From Phaeosaccion multiseriatum (Eukaryota > Ochrophyta, other classes): 64,000 nt of DNA. Made by a program: the position numbers and the translations under genes. Every line of letters starts with the position of its first letter. Positions within the stretch are counted from its first letter, which is position 1. Positions 1-12,194 of the stretch are shown piece after piece. A model generated the notes under the pieces. The model was not told where the DNA came from, did no database searches, and saw only the letters and a list, made by a program, of their open reading frames with translations. Location: contig OZ218962.1 of the NCBI GenBank assembly GCA_965112735.1, positions 1,860,001 through 1,924,000 on the forward strand, read 5' to 3'.

Positions 1-491
1 GAAGCAAGGAAGGAGGGGACGGAGGGAGAGGGAAGGAGAAGCAGAGAGCGGGGGTGGTGCTTCACTACGGCCTGACAGGGAGTGTGGCACAAATGGCGAA
101 TGAATGATCAAAAGCGAAAGGGCTGTGTGTGTGTGTGTGTGTGTCCTACGCAGGGAAGGAAGGAAGGAAGGAAGGGATGAAGAAGACCGCTTGCCCTCAC
201 GCTCATCCTCGTCTACCTGAGCATGCTGTGCCTTTTCCCCCGTGTTTCTTGCGTCTTCTTTGCCTGCCCCTATGCCCGTATGCTTCTGCCCATATGCCTA
301 TGCCCATACATATATACATATGCCCATATGATTCTGCCCATATGCCTACTTTGCCTGCCCATATCCCTCTGCCCTTACGCCCGCCCTGTCTGCCCATACG
401 TACGCCTCTGCTCTGCCCATATGCCTGCTTTGCCTACCCACGCTTACGCCTACACACCTGTGCCCTGTTCCACCCCCCCGCCTCCCTTCAG
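1..491. other. Leading intron sequence of the APEH gene
   Basis: No exon could be placed. It holds GGAA repeats, a short GT run and CCCATATGCC-type words at 265-430. Confidence 0.6.
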
Positions 492-1146
492 CCCCTGCGG
501 ACGGCGTGTGGCATTCTTGTGCAGCGAGGAGGGCTTCGACACGCACAGCGGGCCCTTCGCACTACACACCGCAGAGTGGGTATCCCACGCACCCCGACCA
601 CAGCAGGGTAAGCAGCAAGAGATGAGATGGGCTTGACGCTTGGAGCTCGAAGGTCCCGACATGCGAGCGAGCAAAGCAAGCAACGCCGGCAATATTGCAA
701 GCAAGTTAATGGTACCCATTTTGTCCTCTCTCCCTCCTCTCTCTCTCTCTGTCTCTCTCCTTCACTTCCCACCTCTCTCTGTATCTCTCTCTTCCTCCCT
801 CCCGCACGAACTGGAACTTCGAATTCGCAACACCGGTAGAGGGGTCAAGTAGCAGCAGCAGCAGTGTTGGTGGGCTTGGACCTCACAGGACCCTGGTGGG
901 GACGGTGGAACGGCCTGAGATGGCAGCGGATGGTAAGATGGCCTTCCCCGGGCTATGGATGGACTCGTTACCGGGACAGTGCTGGAGCGAGGACTGCAAG
1001 AGCATCTTCTGTAGTAGCAGGTGAGTTGTGTCAATGAAGGGGGTGACGATGGCAGTTGATGGGCGATGGCAGTTGGTGGGGACGGTAGTCAGGTGGGTGG
1101 GGTGGTGGGTGAGTGGAGGGCTGGGTAAGTGGGTGCGTGGGGGATG

Positions 1147-1230
<84 letters not shown>

Positions 1231-3379
1231 TGTGCGTGTGCGTGTGTTTGTGGTGTGCGTGCGTGCGTGCGTGCGTGTGTGGTGTGTGCGTTTGTGTGCG
1301 TGTGTATGTTTTTATGGAACGTGTGTGTATGGAATGTGTGAGTGTGGTGTGTGTGTACGTGTGTGTGTACGTGTGTGTGTAATGTGTGTGTACGGAATGG
1401 GTGTGTGTGCACGGAATGGGTGTGTGTGTACGGAATGTGTGTGTGTGTGGAATGTGTGTGTACGAATGTGTGTGTGTACGGAACATGTGTGTGTGAAATA
1501 TGTGTGTGTGGAGTGTTTCTCACCATCTGTGCCCTGTGCACAAGAGACCCAACCAACCAACCAGACCACCTTTTTCCCTTACCCTTACCCTTCCCCTTAC
1601 GTAAGTATCCTCACCCTTAGTTGTTACACGCAATGCACTCACTCACTCACTCACTCACTCACTCACTCCCAACTGTGCGCTGCCTCTTGCTTTGTCTTGC
1701 TTGTGTCCGTCTCGCTCAGCTGGGGAAGCGTGGGGACGGTGCTGAAGATCGATGCTGAGACAGGAGCTGTACAGAGGATGCCTCTCGCTGCCAAGGCTGC
1801 GGTTGGTCATACAGGTGGGTGAGACGCTGGTGCCAGCGGTGAGGAGGGAGGGGGGGGGGGGGGGTGGCAAGGTCCATGGTCAATGGGTGATAAGCAAAAG
1901 GGGTCAATGGTCCAATGCGGTCGTTGGGTCAAGCGTCAGAGGAGCTCACTCCTAGCGGGCTTATCTCTTGCTCCGTTCCTCCCTCCCTCCCCTCCCTCCC
2001 CTCCCTCCCCTCTCTCCCTCTCTCCCTCCCTCCCTCCCTCCCTCCCTCCCTCCCTCCTCCCCTTCCCTCCGTCCCTCCCTCCCTCCCTCCCTCCCTCCCT
2101 CCCTCCCTCCCTCCCTCCCTCCCTCCCTCCCTCCCTCCCTCCCTCCCTCCCTCCCTCCCTCCCTCCCTCCCTCCCTCCCCTCCCTCCCTCCCCTCCCTCC
2201 CTCCCCTCCCTCCCTCCGTCCCTCCGTTCCTCCGTCCCTCCGTCCCTCCCTCCCTCTCTGCGGATACCCACTACCCCTTACCCACTACTTACCCACTACT
2301 AACAGGAGATGCATTGCCAGCATTAGAGGAGGGTTGCATTTCTGCCTCTGTCCTTGCTGTGGGAGAGGGGGGGGTGCTCGTCAAGGCCGCTTCACCCAAC
2401 TCTCCGGGGGGCTTCGCCTTTCTCACTGCCGACACAAATGGCGACACAAGTGGAGACACAGCAAGTGAGGCACAAGTCCTCCTGGGGCCAGCCATGGGGC
2501 GCGTAACCGTCACCAGCAAGCTCACGGTAAGGGATAAGCAAGCCACCACACCCTCTCCCTCTCTCCCTCTCTCCCCATGTGCCTCCAGATCATCCTCCAA
2601 ACTCCCTTTCCCCTCCCTCTCTTTTCCGTCCTCCCCCTCTCCCTCCCCTCCCTCCCTCTCCTCCCTCCTCCCCCTCTCCCTCTCCTTTCTCCCTCTCCAC
2701 TCTCCTCTGTATCTCCCTTTCCCTCTCCCTTTCCCCTCCCTCTCTCCCTTTCCTCTCTCCCCCATGTGCCTCTAGATTACATCCCAGCACGTCAGCTCCG
2801 CCGCTGCGCGAGTGTCAGGACTGCGCTGGAAAGTTCTCTCCCTTGTGCCACCGCCTCCTCCTCCTCCCACTCCCTCCTCCTCGTCGTCAGGTGTGAAGCG
2901 TAGACGGACGGACTGACTGACTGACTGACTGACTGACAGACTTGCTGACTGACCGACCGACCGACTAACTCACTGACTCAGACGCACTGACTCACTCACT
3001 GACTCACTGACTCACTGACTTACTGACTCACCGACTCACTGACTCACTCCTGACTGACTGACTGGCTGGCTGACTGACTGGCTGACTGACTGGCTGCTGT
3101 ATCACCAACAGCTGCGGCTGACTTTCCGACCGTGTCGTTCTGATTTCCCATGCAAATCAAACCTTTGGTCGGATGGATGTTTTGCTCCTTCTCCACAGGA
3201 GAAAAGGACACCACAACCACCAGCAGCAGCCTTCCTTTCGAGGCCATCTTGCTGCTTCCCCCTCCCAACGATGGCGAAAAGGAGGAGGGCAAGGCTCAAG
3301 AAGGTAGGGTAGGCACAGCTGCTCGATGGGATGGCAGTAGATGGCAGTATATGTCTGTCTCTCTGTCTGTAGTATTCTA

Positions 3380-3443
<64 letters not shown>

Positions 3444-3460
3444 CGTTCTGCCTGTCTGAC

Positions 3461-3516
<56 letters not shown>

Positions 3517-6428
3517 AGTCAGTCTGTCTGTCTGCCTGCCTGTCTACCTGCCTGCCTGTCTGTCTGTCTGACTGACTGACTTGTCTGTCTCTCTGCCTGC
3601 CTGCCTGCCTGTCTGTCTCCCTCTGACTGTCTGTCTGCGACTGTTCCCCGGCCGCTCCCACACCGCCTCTCACTTGCTCCCACTCTCGCCGCACACGCAT
3701 ACACACACAACCCACGCATACACACGCACACACGTACACTCACACACAACACACACTCACACTCAACACATCACACAGCAGCAGCCCTCCCGCCCCTGCT
3801 TGTGGTGCCTCACGGCGGCCCTCACGGTGTGCTGCCGACGGACTTCATCCCGTCCTACGCCTACCTCTGTGCGGTGAGGGGATACGCCGTGCTCATGGTC
3901 AACTACAGGTGGGTGCGGGGGAGAGAGATGGATGGCAGTGGATGGGGAGGGAGAGGGATGGATGGCAGTGGATGGGGAGGGAGGGACGAGAGGTTGGATT
4001 GACTTGGGAGCTGTCGGAGTCGACTCGTGCAGAGGCCTGCCCAACTAAAGGACATGCCTGCCGCTGGTCGTATGCCTTTTCCTGTATTCCCATATGCCTC
4101 CCTCCTGCATACCTCCTGTATGATGCATGCCCGTATACCTCCTGCATGATGCATGCCCGTATACCTCCTGCATGATGCATGCCCGTATACCTCCTGCATG
4201 ATGCATGCCCGTATACCTCCTGCATGATGCATGCCCGTATACCTCCTGCATGATGCATGCCCGTATACCTCCTGCGTGATGCATGCCCGTATACCTCCTG
4301 CATGATGCATGCCCGTATACCTCCTCCATGATGCATGCCCGTATACCTCCTGCATGCCCACATGCCTCCATCATGCCTCCTGTATGCCTCCATCATGCCT
4401 CCTGTGCGCGTCATGTGCAGGGGGTCTACAGGATTCGGAGCCGAGGCGCTCGCCTCTCTGCCCGGCAAGTGCGGCACTCAGGACGTCGCCGATGTGCTGC
4501 AGGCCACTCAAGAAGGTGCGTAGGTACACACGTGCACTTGTACTTGCACTTGCACTTGCACTTGAAGGTGCACGTGTACTTAGAGCTGTAGAGAGACTTG
4601 CTGCTGAGCGTGTTTGTATGTATGTATGTATGTATGTATGTATGTATGTATGTATGTATGTATGTATGTATGTATGTATGTATGTATGTGTGTGTTGTGC
4701 ACAACAACAACAACAACAACACCAACTGACGTAACACTGCCACCCGACTGACACACCACAACACACCACCACCAGTACTCTCCATGACCCCTCCCTGCGT
4801 GGACGGGTCGAGAGTGGGGGTGGTGGGCGGCAGTCACGGAGGCTTCTTGGGAGCACACATGACGGGCCAGCACCCTGAGGTGAGTTGACGCATAAGTCAT
4901 TGAGGCGTGCGGATTGATAGGGATAGACAGATGGATGGGAGGGGACTTGTAGGGATGGAAGAAGGGCAAACATACACAGGAATACGAGCAAAGCGTGGTG
5001 ACCGTATGCCTCTCCTCTTTATGCCCGTATGCCTCTGCATAATCTCTTCTCTATATACTATATACCACTATATGCCCGTATGCCTCTGCATGATGCAACT
5101 CTTCTCTATATACTATATACCACTATATAGTCCCGTATACCTCTGCATGATGCAACTCTACAAACTCTCCTCGATATGTCACTATATGCCCGTATGCCTC
5201 TGCATGATGGCTACAACAGCTGTTCAAGGCGGCGGTGCTGCGCAACCCTGTCACCAACTTGCCAGGGATGGTTTCCGTCACTGGTGAGTGCGTGAGTGCG
5301 TGATTGAGTGAGTGGGGCTTGTTGACTTGGGGTGGTGGGCTTTTGCTCTAGGGAGTGAGGGTCAGACAGAGAGAGAGAGAGAGATGGGAGTGGATGGAAG
5401 TGAGACTGAGAGAGAGAGGGAGAGAGGCGAGAAAGGCATGGCGGTGGATGGGGTGGATGGGGTGAGAGAGTGAATGAGAGAGGAGGGGGGGGGGGGGGGG
5501 AGAGACAAGAGACAGAGGCTTAAGAGAGTTTAGCACACCACACCCAAACACGTATGTGCATCACCAACACCACCATACGTCTCCCACTTGACCTCTCTTC
5601 GTTTTGTCTTGCTCTGCCCCTCTCCTCCCCTCCCCTCCCCTCCCCCGTCCAGACATCCCTGACTGGTGCTACGTGGAGGCCCTGGGCAGTGGCAGCTACG
5701 ACTTTTCCTCCTTTAAAGCACCCAACGCTGAGGAGGTGAGTGAGGCTAAATCGAATGCACATTGTACAAGGCAAGAGAGAGAGAAGCAGAGGGAGAGGGA
5801 GGGAGGGGAGGGGAGAGGAGAGGAAGATAGAGGGAGAGAGAGAGAGGGCATTGCCAGCTGTCTGTCCATACAGTGCCATACGGTGGGACAGTGTTGTGCT
5901 CTACCACGCTGTGCTGCACCTTTCATGTTGTGTCCCTTCCTGTCCCTCCCCTTCCTCCCTCTCTCCCTCCCTCCCTTCCCTCCCTCCCTCTCTCCCTCCC
6001 TCCCCTCCCTCCCTCCCCTCCCTCCCTCCCTCCCTCCCTCCCTCCCTCCCTCCCTCCCTCCCTCACTCCCTCCCTCCCTCCCTCCCTCCCTCCCTCCCTC
6101 TCTCCCTCGCCCCCCTCTCTCCCTCCCTCTCTCCCTCTCCTCCCCTCTCTCCCTCCCCTCCCCCCACAGCTGCACACCATGTTCCAAGCATCCCCCATCG
6201 CGCACCAGTCTTCTGTAACTGCCCCCACCCTCGTAGCCCTGGGTGCCAAAGACCGCCGAGTGCCCATGTCTCAAGGGTTGGAGTGGCATCACGCTCTTAA
6301 GGCCAAAGGAGTGTCCACCCGACTCCTTCACTACCCGGAGGACTGCCATGCTATTGACTTGCCGCAGAGTGAGATGGTGAGGATGAGGGTAGTGGTGGTA
6401 GTGGTGGTGGTGGTGGTGATGATGTTTG

Positions 6429-6506
<78 letters not shown>

Positions 6507-6597
6507 CGATGATGATGATCATCGGTGGTGATGATGATGGTGATGATGTTTGTGATGATGATGATCATGGTGATGGTATTGGTGATGATGGTGATGG

Positions 6598-6642
<45 letters not shown>

Positions 6643-6974
6643 CGATGATGATGATGCTGATGCTGCTTACTCTCTGTCTCTTCTCTCCCTCTGTGTCTCT
6701 GTCTGCCTCCTGTGCCCATATCTGTCCGCTGCCATCTGCCCTCTGCTCCTCTCTCTCTCTCTCTCTCCCCCTCACTTTGTCATTACTTCGGTCTGCTACT
6801 CCCTGCCTGCTGCTCTCGTCTCTCTCTCTCTCTGCCTTGCTACTCTGCTCCACTCTCTCTCTCTTCTCTGCTCTACTCTCGCCTGCTTCTCTCTTACTGT
6901 GTGTGCGCGCGTGTGGCGTTGTTCGTCAGGACCATTGGATGCACATTGCGTCCTGGATGGACGAGCACCTCTGA
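492..6974 (+). CDS. APEH: Acylaminoacyl-peptidase (APEH-like prolyl oligopeptidase family), 5' partial
   Basis: Serine exopeptidase that releases N-acylated amino acids from blocked peptides (S9C family). Thirteen exons join in phase: 492-607, 841-1020, 1720-1814, 2306-2526, 2776-2890, 3199-3303, 3779-3908, 4421-4515, 4776-4879, 5220-5283, 5653-5735, 6170-6376, 6930-6974 (about 519 residues). The nucleophile Ser lies in GGSHGGF (codon near 4831), the Asp in AKDRRVP in exon 12, and the His in YPEDCHAI at the end of exon 12. Family landmarks [19 protein letters not shown] and DIPDWCYVE are present. The first exons read as late beta-propeller, so roughly the first third of the protein lies left of the window. 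The final residues WMDEHL and the stop codon are duplicated downstream as a minisatellite. Family assignment is firm; the junction at 607/841 is the least certain. Confidence 0.93.
1149..1229 (+). repeat. (GT)n microsatellite in an APEH intron
   Basis: Near-perfect GT dinucleotide run, followed by degenerate GTGTGT-rich DNA to about 1510. Confidence 0.97.
1975..2260 (+). repeat. (CCCT)n pyrimidine array in an APEH intron
   Basis: Almost pure tetranucleotide run upstream of the acceptor at 2305; may double as the polypyrimidine tract. Confidence 0.97.
2903..3090 (+). repeat. (GACT)n degenerate array in an APEH intron
   Basis: GACT/CACT tetramers run up to a copy of the dispersed motif at 3097. 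Confidence 0.95.
3375..3580 (+). repeat. (CTGT)n array in an APEH intron
   Basis: CTGT tetramer run with a few CTGC and CAGT variants. Confidence 0.97.
4112..4360 (+). repeat. 26-bp minisatellite in an APEH intron
   Basis: About nine near-perfect copies of a unit containing GCATGCCCGTATACCTCCT and TGATGCAT. Related CCCGTATGCC words reappear at 5000-5210. Confidence 0.95.
4613..4690 (+). repeat. (TATG)n microsatellite
   Basis: Perfect TATG tetramers in the intron before the exon carrying the catalytic Ser. Confidence 0.97.
5947..6160 (+). repeat. (CCCT)n array in an APEH intron
   Basis: Pyrimidine tetramer run ending at the acceptor at 6169. Confidence 0.95.
6400..6665 (+). repeat. (GAT)n/(GGT)n trinucleotide array
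   Basis: GAT-rich trimers in the last APEH intron; open in several frames, but they are not coding. Confidence 0.95.
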
Positions 6975-7341
6975 CGAGAGGAGGGAGGAGGCGACAAGTT
7001 AGAGACGAAGGGATGGACGACCACCACTGACGAGAGGGAGGAGGCGACAAGTTAGAGACGAAGGGATGGACGACCACCACTGACGAGAGGAGGGAGGAGG
7101 CGACAAGTTAGAGACGAAGGGATGGACGAGCACCTCTGACGAGAGGAGGGAGGAGGCGACAAGTTAGAGACGAAGGGATGGACGACCACCACTGACGAGA
7201 GGGAGGAGGCGACAAGTTAGAGACGAAGGGATGGACGACCACCACTGACGAGAGGAGGGAGGAGGCGACAAGTTAGAGACGAAGGGATGGACGACCACCA
7301 CTGACGAGAGGAGGGAGGAGGCGACAAGTTAGAGACGAAGG
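6955..7341 (+). repeat. 52-57 bp minisatellite, seven copies, seeded by the APEH terminal exon
   Basis: Units beginning CTGACGAGAG recur at 6971, 7028, 7080, 7136, 7192, 7245 and 7301. Each includes a copy of the last codons and stop (atggacgagcacctctga or a variant with ccaccac). Confidence 0.95.
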
Positions 7342-8315
7342 GAGGGCAGCCGGTTATTCAATCAGTCAGTCATGCAAAAAAAAATATATATATTTAAAGG
7401 AAATCCTCTCGACACTAGGAATAGACATCGACTTTCTGTGAACGATGTGATGTTGTGGCATCTCGCCCAACAACACGCGAGATCTCTGCCGCAAGAAGGG
7501 GCGCTACCGCTTTGAAAAGGCCCAAACAAGTGCTGAGAACGACAAAGCAGGAGCAGGAGACAAAAGGGAGGGAGAGTGGGGAGGAGCCCGGGCAACATCG
7601 AAGAAACCGCAGTGGCAGTCCTAAAATCATTCCACGTTGAAGGAGCCGGCTCAGGGGCGCCCACCTCCCTTCCCCTTGTCCTTAAGAGAGGGGACTCAGC
7701 TAGGACAATGTATCTAAGATAGACGATAGAGGACGACCACAATGATTTCCAGGCTGGTTCAGGGAAGAGCCAGCTGTCGAAAGGCGGCCAGATTAGTAAT
7801 AGGATGGCATCCCGAGAAGGGTCAGGATGGCAGCTGTGGAACAGCCGCAGGAGGGCCCCGCAGGGCAAGGCTATCAACGAAAATCAGCGGGCAGAGGCAA
7901 GGGGCAGAGGAAGCAGATGAAGCGGGGAGAGGGGGGCAAAGAGCCGTGCGCGTGTCCAACAGCAGCAGCAGCAGCAGTAGTAGCAGTTGTGCTGAAACGA
8001 CGAGCAGATCCAATAGGCGTTACAACAGCAAGCATTGTGCTGATGCGCGAAGAGCAGCAGTAGTCCGGCAATACGGTGCCGACTGCGCCTCAGCGTCAGT
8101 CGCAAGGACGACACCTCGGCGCGCCAGCTTCACGTGCAGCAGCCGCCAGTGCGACCCGAGCACAGGGCTGGGAGGAGGAGCCGGGTCAGCAGCGGCAGCA
8201 GCCAAAGCAGCAGCAGCCGCAGTAGCAGCAGCAGCGAAGGCAGCCAAAGCAGCGGTAGCGGCAGCAGCGGTAGCCAAAGCAGCAGCAGAGGGAGGGAGGC
8301 CGAAGGGTCGGTCCC

Positions 8316-8347
<32 letters not shown>

Positions 8348-8374
8348 TCTCACCCCGGCAACACGCAAGCAGAG
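7342..8374. other. Spacer / 5' leader before the histidine phosphatase
   Basis: An A/T-rich patch (aaaaaaaatatatatattta, 7375) follows the minisatellite. From 7742 a 211-codon frame leads in phase into the called ATG and is dominated by (CAG)n/(GCA)n runs at 7965-8340. Confidence 0.55.
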
Positions 8375-10269
8375 ATGGACGACGAGGACGAGTGGCACGT
8401 GCAGCACCAGGAGAGCTTGGGCCTGTATCCCAAGGAGCCCAACATACAGGTAGGGGCAGGAGGTGTGCGAGTGAATTGAAGTGGTTCCATTCGCGCTGTG
8501 AAAGTGGGAAAGAGGAGAGCGAAAGGAGCGAGTTGAAATCGAAGCTCTCTCTTCCTTCCCCTCTTGTGACTCTCTCTCTCTCTCTCTCTCTCTCCCTCCC
8601 TCCCTCTTTCTCCCTGTCTCCCTCCCTCTCCCCGCCTCGCCCCCCCTCTCTCTCACTCACTCTGTCTCACTCTCTCTCCTCCCTTTGCCCCCCCCCTCCC
8701 CCCCTCCTCCTCTCCCTATGTATTCCACAGAGGCCCCAGAGGATCATCATCGTCCGCCACGGTGAGAGCATGGGCAACAAAGACGAGTCGGTAAGTCAAC
8801 GAAAGGAAGCACACACTAGTAGGAAGGGAAGAGCGGGATGATGCTTTCGTGTTGTTGGGTGTCTAGTCGAGAACCTTATGTTGTATGGTCCCTCTCTCTC
8901 TCTCCTTCTCCTTCCCTCAAGAAGCGGAGTCGCTTGCGTGAAACCTCACCTCCCTCTCTCTCTGTCCCTCTGCCCGCTCCTCTGCCCCGTATGCCTGCCC
9001 ATGTACCTGCCCATATACCTGCCTGCCTGTCCACAACCCTGCCCATATACCTGCCTGCCTGTCCACAACCCTGCCCACACCCACATGATCATTTTCGCCT
9101 CTCTCCAAAACACAAGACCTACGTGCACCTGCCGGACTGGAAGATTCCTCTGACGTCAGCAGGGATGGGTGACGCCCGAAGCTGCGGTCACCGCATCAAG
9201 CAGATTGTGGGGGACAAACCGATATTCTTCTACACCTCCCCATACATGAGAACCAAGCAGACCACGGCAGGCATAGCGGAGGTGGGTGGGGCGTTGGTGA
9301 TACAGGGGTGGGATGGGGTAGGGGGTTTGAATGGGGTGAGTGTGGGTGGGGTGGGGTGAGGGGAGGGAGGGGAGGGGAGGGGAGGGGAGGGGAGCAGAGC
9401 AGGTGCATGGGTATGGGCAGAAAAGAAGAGGAGAAGCATATAGGCAGAGGCATATGGACACAACAGAGGAGAGAAGAGTTAGGGCAGGGCAAAGGCATGA
9501 GGGCAGAGCAGAGGTGTATGGGCAAGGCAAGGCAAGGTAGAGGTGTATGGGCAAGGCAGGGTAGAGGTGTATGGGCAGGGCAGGGTAGAGGTGTATGGGC
9601 AGGGCAGAGGTGTATGGGCAGAGCAGGGGGGGGGTCTCTACGGAGATAGCTGGGCATAGTAGTACTTTCTCTCTGCCTTGACAGTTGTGCAAGTGACAGT
9701 GTTGCTCCTTTATTGACGGCAACACCCATCAATCACAAATGGCTGCTTCTTGTCTGCTGCCTGTTGCCCTCTCCGATGCTCTGCTCTACCCATATGCCTC
9801 TCTCTGTCCGCTTGTGAGCAGGCCCTTGCAGATAACCACATCGTGGGGGTGAGGGAGGAGCCCCGCCTCACAGAGCAACAGTTTGGCAACTTCCAGGTAG
9901 GATTGGACAGGTTAGGGTAGGGTAGGAGAGGGGTAGTGTAATGTAGGGTAGGAGAGGGGTAGGGTAGGGAAGGTTAGGGTAGCGTAGGAGAGGGTAGGGT
10001 AAGGGTAGGGTAGAGTAGCGTAGGGTAGGGTAGGGTAGGTCGCACAGGCAAGAGAGAGGTAGGGAGGGGAGGGGTAGAGAGAGAGAGCGAGAGGAGGGGA
10101 TGGAGGGAGGGAGGAGGAGAGAGAGACGGAGAGAAATGGGGAGAGAGGGAGATGAAGAGAGAGAGGAGAGACTTGAGAATATGAGAGAGGGAAGGCAAGA
10201 AAGACGGAGAGAGAGAGGGGGAAATGGGACGGACAGAGAAGAGACGGAGAGGGAGAGGGAGAAACATGG

Positions 10270-10306
<37 letters not shown>

Positions 10307-12194
10307 GGCAGATCCAAACTCTGCTCTGTACAATGGCGGCTTGGTGTGACCGGCAAGCTCAGCTTTGACCCCCCTCCCCCCCTCGCTTCCCTCCCACTCC
10401 CACACAGAGCCTATCCACCATCCGTGACTCGAAAGAGGAGCGGCATCGCTTCGGTCGCTTCTACTACCGCTTCCCTCAGGGCGAGAGCGGCTTAGATGTG
10501 TACAACAGGGCCACCTCCTTCATTGCCACCCTATTTAGAGACTTTGCCAACGAGGCGCTGGCCAAAGATGTAAGATGGAAGTGGATGGAGGAGGAGGAGG
10601 AGGAGGAGGAGGAGGATATGAAGCAGGCGGCTTGTGCTGTATCACCAACTGCTGCTGCTGCTGCTGCCCAGCGCTGTTTCAAACTCCCTTGACTCGCCCC
10701 CTCCATCAGATTGCCCACGCGTTTCAAGCGTTTCATCCACCGTTGAGCAGAGCATTGACTACGAAGCGTATATGCCCTCCCTCCTGCTCTTTCTCCTCCT
10801 CCTCCTCCTCCTCCTCCTCCTCCTCCTCATCCTCCTCCTCCTCCTCCTCGTCCTCCTCCTCCCTCGCCGTCTCCTCCTCCTCCTCCTCCTCCTCCTCCTC
10901 CTCCTCCCAACCCATCCACTGCCATCCCTTGCCAGGACCTCAACGTTGTGATTGTAACACATGGGCTGACGATGCGGCTGTTGGTGATGCGGTGGTTTCA
11001 GTACTCCATTCCTGACTTCGAGAACACACATAACCCAGGTGGGTGAGAGAGGGGGGAGGGGGGGATGGCAGTGGATGAGCAGGGGAGTGAGATGGAGGGA
11101 GAGAGGGAGAGCGGGTGGAGAGAGTTGCGGTGGATCGATAGAGGAGGGGTAGGGAGGAGGATGGCAGTGGATGGGGGGGGACTGCACCGAAAGGGTTGTT
11201 TGCTTGTTCCTGGCTTCCTTGCGTCCTTCCTTCCTTCCTTCCTTCCTTCCTTCCTTCCTTCCTTCCTTCCTTCCTTCCTTTCGAAGCGCCTCGTGCCCAT
11301 CCTCCCCCCCTGACGTGTTCCTTCCCTCCCCCCCTCCCTCCCCTCCTCCCTGCCTCCCCCCTTGCCTCCCTCCCTCCCTCCCTCTCTCTGTATCTCTATC
11401 TATCTCTCTCTCTCTCTCTCCCTCTCTCTCTATCTCTCTCTCCTCCCTCCCCGTATGCCTCTAACTTGTCTCTCAGGCAACGGCGACTTTGTCATCATGG
11501 AGCGCAAGAGGCACAATAAGGTACGAAATTTGATGGCAGTGGATGGTGCATTCGATGGTAGCGGATGGTACCTTGGATGCATCAGTTGCCCCTCCCTTCC
11601 TTTCCTTCAGGTGTTTCTACCCAATTGCGGCTGGCCTTTTTCTAGCGCCCTACAGTTCACCCTCCCCCCCCTCCCACTCTCCCCTGCTGTGAATTGTCGT
11701 ACAACCAACTGCTGTGCTTCCTTCCTTTGCAGCAAGAGTGGTATGAGCTGACGGAAGACTCCCTCGAGGTCATCAACTTTAAACCCCAGCGGGACCTGCA
11801 GGTAACAGGGTAGCCCACACACGTACATACACACACACACGCACAAACACACACAACGCTCACCCGCACACGCACGCACACGCACAAACATACACACACC
11901 GTACACGCACACACACACACACACAAAACACACACTTACAGACAGACACACACACACACACAAAACACACACTCAGAACACACTGGTGCACAGTCTCCCC
12001 TCCCCTCCCCTCTTATCTATGCCTGTCTCAGCCCCTCCCCTCCCCTCCCCTCCCCTCCCCTCCCCTCCCCTCCCCTCCCCTCCCCTCCCCTCCCCTCCCC
12101 TCTTACCTATGCCTCTCTGTCTGTCCTTCTCCTGCTGCAGTACGGGTCGCTGCACAAGCTGCTGGCCGAGCTGCCCACAGACCCCTTTGTCTGA
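8375..12194 (+). CDS. Histidine phosphatase / phosphoglycerate mutase-like protein (plant DET1-like clade)
   Basis: Branch-1 histidine acid phosphatase fold. Exons: 8375-8449, 8731-8790, 9117-9281, 9822-9896, 10408-10569, 10936-11038, 11477-11520, 11733-11801, 12141-12194, giving 268 residues. The phosphohistidine motif is IIIVRHGESMGN (Arg34, His35). Arg90 sits in TSPYMRT, Glu112/113 in VREEPRL, and the second catalytic His188 in VIVTHGLTMR. FGNFQ and FGRFYYRFPQGES are typical of the plant and fungal PGAM-like phosphatases rather than glycolytic mutase, so the substrate is open. I chose ATG 8375 because similarity starts just after it. The frame stays open upstream to an ATG at 7742, adding 211 Ser/Ala/Arg-rich residues that may be leader or a real extension. 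Confidence 0.92.
9900..10050 (+). repeat. GTAGGG/TTAGGG-type degenerate array
   Basis: Repeated (g)gtaggg and ggttaggg words in a histidine-phosphatase intron, similar in style to the telomere-like array at 31637. Confidence 0.85.
10778..10912 (+). repeat. (TCC)n array
   Basis: TCC/TCG trimers in histidine-phosphatase intron 5, downstream of a dispersed-motif copy at 10637. Confidence 0.95.
12010..12105 (+). repeat. (CCCCT)n pentamer array
   Basis: Perfect CCCCT pentamers in the last histidine-phosphatase intron; an (AC)n tract precedes at 11815-11970. Confidence 0.95.

Noticed and set aside
1031-1822. Long His/Thr or Cys/Val ORFs across GT repeats
   Set aside because: They are dinucleotide runs read in open frames inside an intron, with no conserved sequence.
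3112-3131. Small exon after the CAACAG at 3111 in APEH
   Set aside because: Exon 2776-2890 joins 3199-3303 in phase directly; using 3112 leads to an in-frame stop.
6331-6853. Poly-Asp, poly-Met and poly-His ORFs
   Set aside because: GAT trimer repeat in an APEH intron; both flanking exons join in phase without it.
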